A stretch of DNA of 64,000 bases from Spongilla lacustris. Its lineage: Eukaryota > Porifera > Demospongiae > Spongillida > Spongillidae. The notes under the pieces are model-generated. The model was not told the origin of the DNA and ran no database searches. It worked only from the letters and a program-made list of their open reading frames with translations. Numbering within the stretch: the stretch's first letter is position 1; every line of letters begins with the position of its first letter. Below are positions 45,825 through 64,000 of this stretch, in pieces. A program made the position numbers and the translations under genes. Location of the stretch: the NCBI GenBank assembly GCA_949361645.1, contig OX442424.1, positions 814,241 to 878,240 of the forward strand, read 5' to 3'.

Positions 45825-48800
45825 ATGTGTGGTGTGTGTGTATTTGTAGCTCCCAAAAGGCAGAATGAGGAGAGGCATGGAGGAGAGGCTGCCAAGAAGC
45901 TAAGGGTGGAGGTAGGGGTGCATTCGTCATGGCAATGACCTAATGACCCCCTGGTGTTTCTATCTACTCCTGTCATGGTCTGGTACGCATATTGGAAGGA
46001 TGAAGAACGGGACAAGGTAGGCTGACCCTCTTTTGAAGTGCAGTAGGTTAACCCTTTGAAGCACAATAGGTTAACCCTTGAAGCGCAATAGTTTAACCCT
46101 TTGAAGTGCAGTAGGTTAATCCTTTGAAGCACAGATGTTAATCCTTTGAAGCACAATAGGTTAACCCTTTGAAGCACAATAGGTTAACCCTTGAAGCACA
46201 ATGGTTTAACCCTTTGAAGCACAATAGGTTAACCCTTTGAAGTGCAGTAGATTAACCCTTTGAAGCACAGAATGCCAGGTATCCATGAAAGAACTTTTTT
46301 TTGGAATAGGATTATCATGTATAACTGAATTCATGTGTATACAATACGAATTGCATTATTAAAATTCAATTACCTATAAGATAAAATCAAATAGTTTATT
46401 GTGCAACACCTTTTAATTAATTTAGATTTATGAGCTGCAAATGACAACCTGAAAAAAATAATAATTTAATAATTAATTACCATTCAAAAAAAATCCAAGG
46501 ACCTAAATTTTTATGAAAAATAAATTTTGTGATACAGATGTGCCATAGCCACACCCATATAGTAACATGCACGCCTATCTAATCACATTAACAGTGGCGG
46601 TGGTATTAGATTCTGTAGTCCGTGGACATTCACAACCAATCTCCTTACAGGCACAGTCCTGCTGTGCCTGTATGTAGGCATCTTTGCACATGTTACCATG
46701 ACAACCAGGGAATTAATAAATTGCTATTTTTACACCTTGGGGATCATAGTTGCGACTGGCTAAGAAACTCGAGGCGAAGCAGGAAGGGGGAGGAGTCACC
46801 ACAGACCAGCTTAGACCACTCAGCGATGCACTGTCTGAAGAGAAGATAGCCTCCATCAAGGCCAAAAGACTGGCCAAGAAGAGAGGGACCATCAAGACAG
46901 ATGATGACATTTCTGGAGGAATGGTAATTATATATGTGTGTGTGCCGTGTGCCTGCTGACCCTGGCATCACTTCTGCCGCCCCAAGGAGAGAGTTCTTGT
47001 TGATGACATCACCAAAGACGTCCTGAGCAAGGAGCGTGTTCATCGAACCAGGACCTCAGTACTGCAGAGCTCGTCAAAGGTATGTTGTAGTGATCACAAG
47101 GGACAGCCTTTTTGGTTTTGCTGGATTCACACCTTTGGGTATCAATATTTTGTGGACAGCGCAGAGAAATGTTGACTCAGTGTTACTGCTCCTCCTCCCC
47201 CTGCCATCCTCCTCCTCCCCCTGCCATCCTCCTCCCCCTGCCTTCTTTCCTTTTTTGTCCAGTCATTTAGCAACATCTTCAGTGTTCTGCAGATGATCAG
47301 GGGCAAGGATGATGGGAAAGGAGAGGATGGGAACCCGACAGAGGCTCCTCAAGCAGTGGTCAGTTGTAATACCCTGGCCCCTCTGGCTGTGTTTAATTTG
47401 TCTCCACCTCCCTCATGTTGTCAAGGTGGACGAGGAGGAAGAGGAGGAGGAGTCCAAGCAATCACGCCCCCAAGCCCCTCCCATGCGTGGATACAATCGC
47501 TACGATCAGGAGAAGTTCAAACCCAAGGAAGGTGTGCCACTCCCCCTTGTTCCCCTTCGATGCGTGCCCCTCCCCTTATTGAGGGCGGTCAAGTCCATAC
47601 TCTGCTTGTCCCTCCTCCCCAGCGGACACTATATTCAAGATCGACGTGAAGGGATCCAACGATCCTCTGGCCAACAGGGTGCCCGGTGGTCTGGTGACAC
47701 AGAACCTCGCGGCAGCTCAGCAGAATGCCACCACCATCACCACCAAGGCTAACTCCACAGGTGCTACTGCGGCCACTCAGAACAATAAACGCACCAGTTA
47801 GTATTAAAGATTGGGGGAGGGAGGGAGGGAGGGAGGGAGGGAGGGAGGGAGGGAGGGAGGGAGGGAGGGAGGGAGGGAGGGAGGGAGGGAGGGAGGGAGG
47901 GAGGGAGGGAGGGAGGGAGGGAGGGAGGAAGGAGGAGGAGGAGGAGGAGGAGGAGGAGGAGGAGGAGGAGGAGGAGGAGGAGGAGGAGGAGGAGGGAGGG
48001 AGGGAGGGAGGGAGGGAGGGAGGGGGTGGTGGTGGCATGGTGAGGGTGGGTAGAGGAAGGGGAAGGGAAGAGGGCATGAATGGGGAAGGTGAGAGGAGAA
48101 GGGTATGGGGAAGGTGAGGGGAGAAGGGTATGGGGAAGGTGAGGGGAGAAGGGTATGGGGAAGGTGAGGGGAGAAGGGTATGGGGAAGGTGAGGGGAGAA
48201 GGGTATGGGGAAGGTGAGGGGAGAAGGGTATGGGGAAGGTAAGGGGAGAAGGGTATGGGGAAGGTGAGGGGAGAAGGGTATGGGGAAGGTGAGGGGAGAA
48301 GGGTATGGGGAAGGTGAGGGGAGAAGGGCATGGGGAAGGGCATGGGGAAGGTGAGGGGAGAAAGGGATGGGGAAGGTAAGGGGAGAAGGTTAACTAAACT
48401 ACCATATGTCCCCAGCACCAGAAGATAGCAGTAACGACTTGCCTCGAAAGAAAGGTTAGTTGAAGTGGTGTTTAATGTGTGGTGATAAAGGTTGTGTGTA
48501 CAGACCACCGCTCCAGAACTCCGATCATTATTGTACCAGCTGCTACCACCTCAGTCATTACAATGTACAATGCAAAAGACTTCCTGGAGGAGTTTAGGCA
48601 CGTGCTCATGTTCCGTTCCTGTGCTTGTGTTCCATTCTCATTCCTCCATTCCAATTCCTGTGCTTGTGTTCCATTCCTGTTCCTGTGCTCGTGTTCCATT
48701 CAATGCTCTCTTCTAATCTTTTATTTTTGCCCATTCCCCCTCTTGCTCGTTTGCCCCTCCCTCCCTCCCTCCCTCCCTCCCTCCCTCCCTCCCTCCCTCC

Positions 48801-50660
48801 CTCCCTCCCTCCACTTTACAACAGGTATGTTCCCTCTGATGAAAAGAAAATGGGTGGAGCCAAGCGTGAGACCGACATCATCATTCATCGTAAGAAGCCA
48901 CACCCAACACAGCCGGGCCAAAGTCTGTCCATTCCATATCGAGTATTGGATAATCCTCTGAGACTGACACCGCAGGAGTGGTAAGAGGGAGGGAGGGAGG
49001 GAGGGAGGGAGGAAGGGAGGGAGGGAGGGAGGGAGTCCGTTGTACTAGGGGCAATTTTTCTAAAATGGTTTTTAAAAATCACTGAAGTGCTCTGTTCGTA
49101 CAAATGTAATGTTTGGGAACCTTGCATAGGTTATGATCATGACTCCATCATGTGCTTATCATGTGACCCTCACATGATTGGTACTTATTTTACATTATCA
49201 GTGTCAAATCTAATTCCCACTAACACAAAGGTATCTGATTGGTTGCCATGTGATATAGAGCTAATATCACAGCTCCTCCCTGCCTTTTAACCCTCTGCAT
49301 ACAGGAAACAAGTAGTGGCTGTGTTTGTGGCTGGCCCCACCTGGCAGTTCAAGGGATGGCCTGGGGTACTGAGTGATGGCTCACCTGTGGATATATTCAC
49401 CAAAGGTGGGCTCGCATACTGAGAGTGTACTGAGATGTACTGAGGGTTTACTGAGAGTGTTCTGAGATGTACTGAGGGTGTACTAAGGATTTCTAAGGTG
49501 TTTCTGAGAGTGTACAGATGTACTGAGGGTTTACTGAGGTGTTTCTTGAGAGTGTACTGAGATGTACTGAGGGTGTACTGAGTTGTTTCTGAGGGTTTAT
49601 TGAGAGTACTGAGGTGTTTCTGAGGGTTTACTGAGTGTACTGAGATGTACTGAGGGTTTACTGAGGTGTTTCTGAGGGTTTACTGAGAGTGTACTGAGAT
49701 GTACTGAGGGTTTACTGAGGTGTTTCTGAGGGTTTACTGAGAGTGTACTGAGATGTACTGAGGGTTTACTGAGGTGTTTCTGAGGGTTTACTGAGAGTGT
49801 ACTGAGATGTACTGATGATTTTGGTTCTTTTCTTAGTCAAAGCTTTTCACATCAAGTTTGATGAGCTGAAGGTTGACAAGAATATCCAACAGTGGGACAT
49901 ACAAGTCTTGCAGGTCAGTTGGTTTGTGGTTAGTTAAGTTATTTGATATTTATTTTGAATTATTACAGATCAGTAGGTCTAAGAGACATCTTGATAAAGC
50001 ATCCATGTTGCAATATTGGGATTCTCTGGAGAGGTGAGAGTTTGCATTGTGTACATACATGTGGTATGATTGCATTGTGCCACAAAAGATCACAATGCTT
50101 TTAAATGAATGCTTTTAAATGAATGCAGTTCCTTAATCAATCTAAATGAATTTATGAATATACAATGTTTAAGAATATGAATCACATTACTAACCTTTAA
50201 TAATTGAAGTGTGATTGATCAAATAGCTTTTATGACATAACGTAACTTTTAAGTAATTATAAACTGCAGATAAAAGTTTGAATTCTACTAGTTAAAATAT
50301 TTAAAACAACAAATCAAACTTGAAAACGCAAGACCACCACAATTTTAATAACTCGCTTACATAATTTTAATACCAAATCAAGTGGTGGTTCCTACTTCAT
50401 TTAATAATGAACTTTGCTTGTTACCAAATAACATCGTGGTTTGTACATTATTTTGTGTAGTACTTATAAAATAACTTTAAAAAGTAAATTAAATTTTACT
50501 TGAAATCAATGCTGTTCCACATATTTATAAAATCATACAGAAACTGTCCCAGTTATACATATATATATATATGTGTGTGTGGTGACGTTCCTCATATGTG
50601 TGTGTTGACGTTCCTCATGTTAGGTTCATGTCCTCGCATCACCCTGAGCTGAGGTTCTGA
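45045..50660 (+). CDS. CDC73: Parafibromin, PAF1-complex subunit CDC73
   Basis: Nuclear PAF1-complex subunit acting in RNA polymerase II elongation and histone modification. 19 coding exons join in frame to 551 aa (human about 531): 45045-45175, 45264-45369, 45428-45466, 45580-45610, 45683-45739, 45850-45911, 45999-46016, 46750-46923, 46987-47079, 47263-47358, 47426-47531, 47623-47796, 48416-48454, 48504-48597, 48825-48980, 49305-49405, 49837-49913, 49969-50033, 50624-50660. N-terminus [19 protein letters not shown], then [12 protein letters not shown], the [10 protein letters not shown] block, and the C-terminal Ras-like fold domain from [13 protein letters not shown] through [16 protein letters not shown] and HHPELRF. 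Less certain: the 18-nt exon at 45999, the end of exon 12 (47760 or 47796), and the GC donor at 48598. Divergent from the DED gene and convergent with alpha-spectrin. Confidence 0.93.
45779..45842 (+). repeat. (GT)n microsatellite in CDC73 intron
   Basis: GT-rich tract ending TGTGTGTATTTGTAG, whose final AG serves as the acceptor of exon 6. Confidence 0.9.
46030..46270 (+). repeat. 23-bp minisatellite in CDC73 intron
   Basis: Units of CCCTTTGAAGCACAATAGG plus TTAA, about ten copies, after the putative 18-nt exon. Confidence 0.9.
46310..46540 (+). repeat. Dispersed AT-rich repeat, partial copy
   Basis: Aligns with part of 31338-31850, in the CDC73 intron before exon 8. Confidence 0.55.
47815..48390 (+). 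repeat. (GGGA)n, (GGA)n and 25-bp minisatellite in CDC73 intron
   Basis: Tetranucleotide array 47815-47930, trinucleotide 47931-47995, GGGA again, then about 12 units of GTGAGGGGAGAAGGGTATGG plus GGAAG. The whole intron between exons 12 and 13 is purine-rich. Confidence 0.93.
48752..48812 (+). repeat. (CCCT)n in CDC73 intron
   Basis: Pyrimidine tetranucleotide array just upstream of exon 15's acceptor; on the opposite strand the same GGGA motif as other arrays here. Confidence 0.9.
49410..49815 (+). repeat. Complex minisatellite in CDC73 intron
   Basis: Alternating GTGTACTGAGATGTACTGAG and GGTTTACTGAGGTGTTTCTG blocks between exons 16 and 17. Confidence 0.9.
50098..50550 (+). repeat. Dispersed AT-rich repeat, copy 2
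   Basis: In the last CDC73 intron; aligns with 31338-31850 over most of its length. Confidence 0.7.
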
Positions 50661-51051
50661 GACCACCCTGGGACAAAGTGTACAGTTACCTCAAGATGGT
50701 TCTCTCTCTCGTGTTGTACTCTCTCTCTCGTGTTGTTGTTTGTACACCTGTTTGTCTTGATTTAAACTTCCCTTCTTATGTGTTTCAAATTTATTAAGCC
50801 TTTTTTTGTACCTCGTCACCTTCCAACATTGGAGATGCCATAGGTCCCTCAGCCACTGAAGGCTGTAGATGATAAGGCTGTCCTTCCTTCCCCTTCTCTC
50901 TCCTCCTTTCTCTCCCCCCCTTGTTGAGGTGGTTAATGGAATAGGGTGCAGTGGAATGATATACATAATTTATTAAAGACAGTTATTACTCTTTATTAAA
51001 GTTGGTACATAACTAGCAGAAAATGAGATGACTATTGGTGACATCGCAGCT
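50661..51051. promoter_or_regulatory. Convergent 3' region of CDC73 and alpha-spectrin
   Basis: 391 bp between the two stop codons. On the minus strand AATAAA occurs near 50970 and 50993, suitable for alpha-spectrin; the same palindromic stretch reads ATTAAA on the plus strand. The 3' UTRs probably overlap. Confidence 0.5.
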
Positions 51052-63756
<12,705 letters not shown>

Positions 63757-63765
63757 CTAGTGGTG

Positions 63766-64000
63766 TGTGCAGAGGTGTGTGCAGAGGTGATAAGGTGTGT
63801 GCAGAGGTGATAAGGTGTGTGTGCAGAGGTGATAAGGTGTGTGTGCAGAGGTGATAAGGTGTATGTGTGCAGAGGTGATAAGGTGTATGTGCAGAGGTGA
63901 TAAGGTGTGTGTGCAGAGGTGATAAGGTGTGTGTGCAGAGGTGATAAGGTGTGTGTGCAGAGGTGATAAGGTGTGTGTGTGCAGAGGTGATAAGGTGTGT
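63766..64000 (+). repeat. 22-24-bp minisatellite at window end
   Basis: Units of GTGTGTGCAGAGGTGATAAG plus GT; continues past the window in the next alpha-spectrin intron. Confidence 0.93.

Overview
The window reads as nuclear DNA of an early-branching animal, most likely a sponge, with a cnidarian as the main alternative. Reasons: two intron-rich, highly conserved animal genes (CDC73/parafibromin and non-erythroid alpha-spectrin) with many short introns and GT-AG boundaries; Ig-domain receptors with a death domain of the type common in sponges and cnidarians; a tandem death-effector-domain protein; and a repeat landscape of BEL/Pao and Ty3/Gypsy remnants, hAT and Mutator-like elements, foldback MITEs and many minisatellites. 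I see no bacterial operons, rRNA or tRNA. The species call is an inference.

Layout. 1-13.2 kb: a repeat graveyard with no intact gene. It holds nested foldback and TIR elements (two with recognisable empty sites elsewhere in the window), a hAT relic, a 1.1-kb homopurine 23-bp minisatellite, and a broken RAG1-N-terminus-like module at 2.3-2.85 kb. 13.2-31.3 kb: gene A, a type I membrane receptor (signal peptide, two Ig domains on separate phase 1-1 exons, Ser/Thr stalk, transmembrane helix, C-terminal death domain). Its stalk exon exists in seven copies spread through about 7 kb of a 30-bp minisatellite. The following 9-kb intron is filled with BEL/Pao, Gypsy, Mutator-like and foldback elements. 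31.9-32.25 kb: relic of a different cytoplasmic tail. 36.2-39.1 kb: gene B, a compact paralogue that has the same ectodomain and transmembrane segment but a tyrosine- and proline-containing tail instead of the death domain. 40.3-41.5 kb: two more RAG1-N-like module copies in head-to-head orientation. 42.8-44.9 kb (-): a single-exon protein with two death effector domains. It is divergent, over 97 bp, from CDC73 (45.0-50.7 kb, +, 19 coding exons). CDC73 converges on alpha-spectrin (51.05 kb to the window end, -, 31 exons seen, the C-terminal part with the calmodulin-like EF-hands).

Together: CDC73 (PAF1 complex) and spectrin (membrane skeleton) are housekeeping genes. The distinctive content is a death-fold neighbourhood: an Ig-ectodomain death receptor, a sister receptor with an alternative signalling tail, and a tandem-DED protein within about 32 kb. 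That they signal together is inferred from domain types and proximity only.

Almost every intron carries its own minisatellite, many with 22-23-bp units. These arrays generate long spurious ORFs on both strands, which are not annotated as genes.
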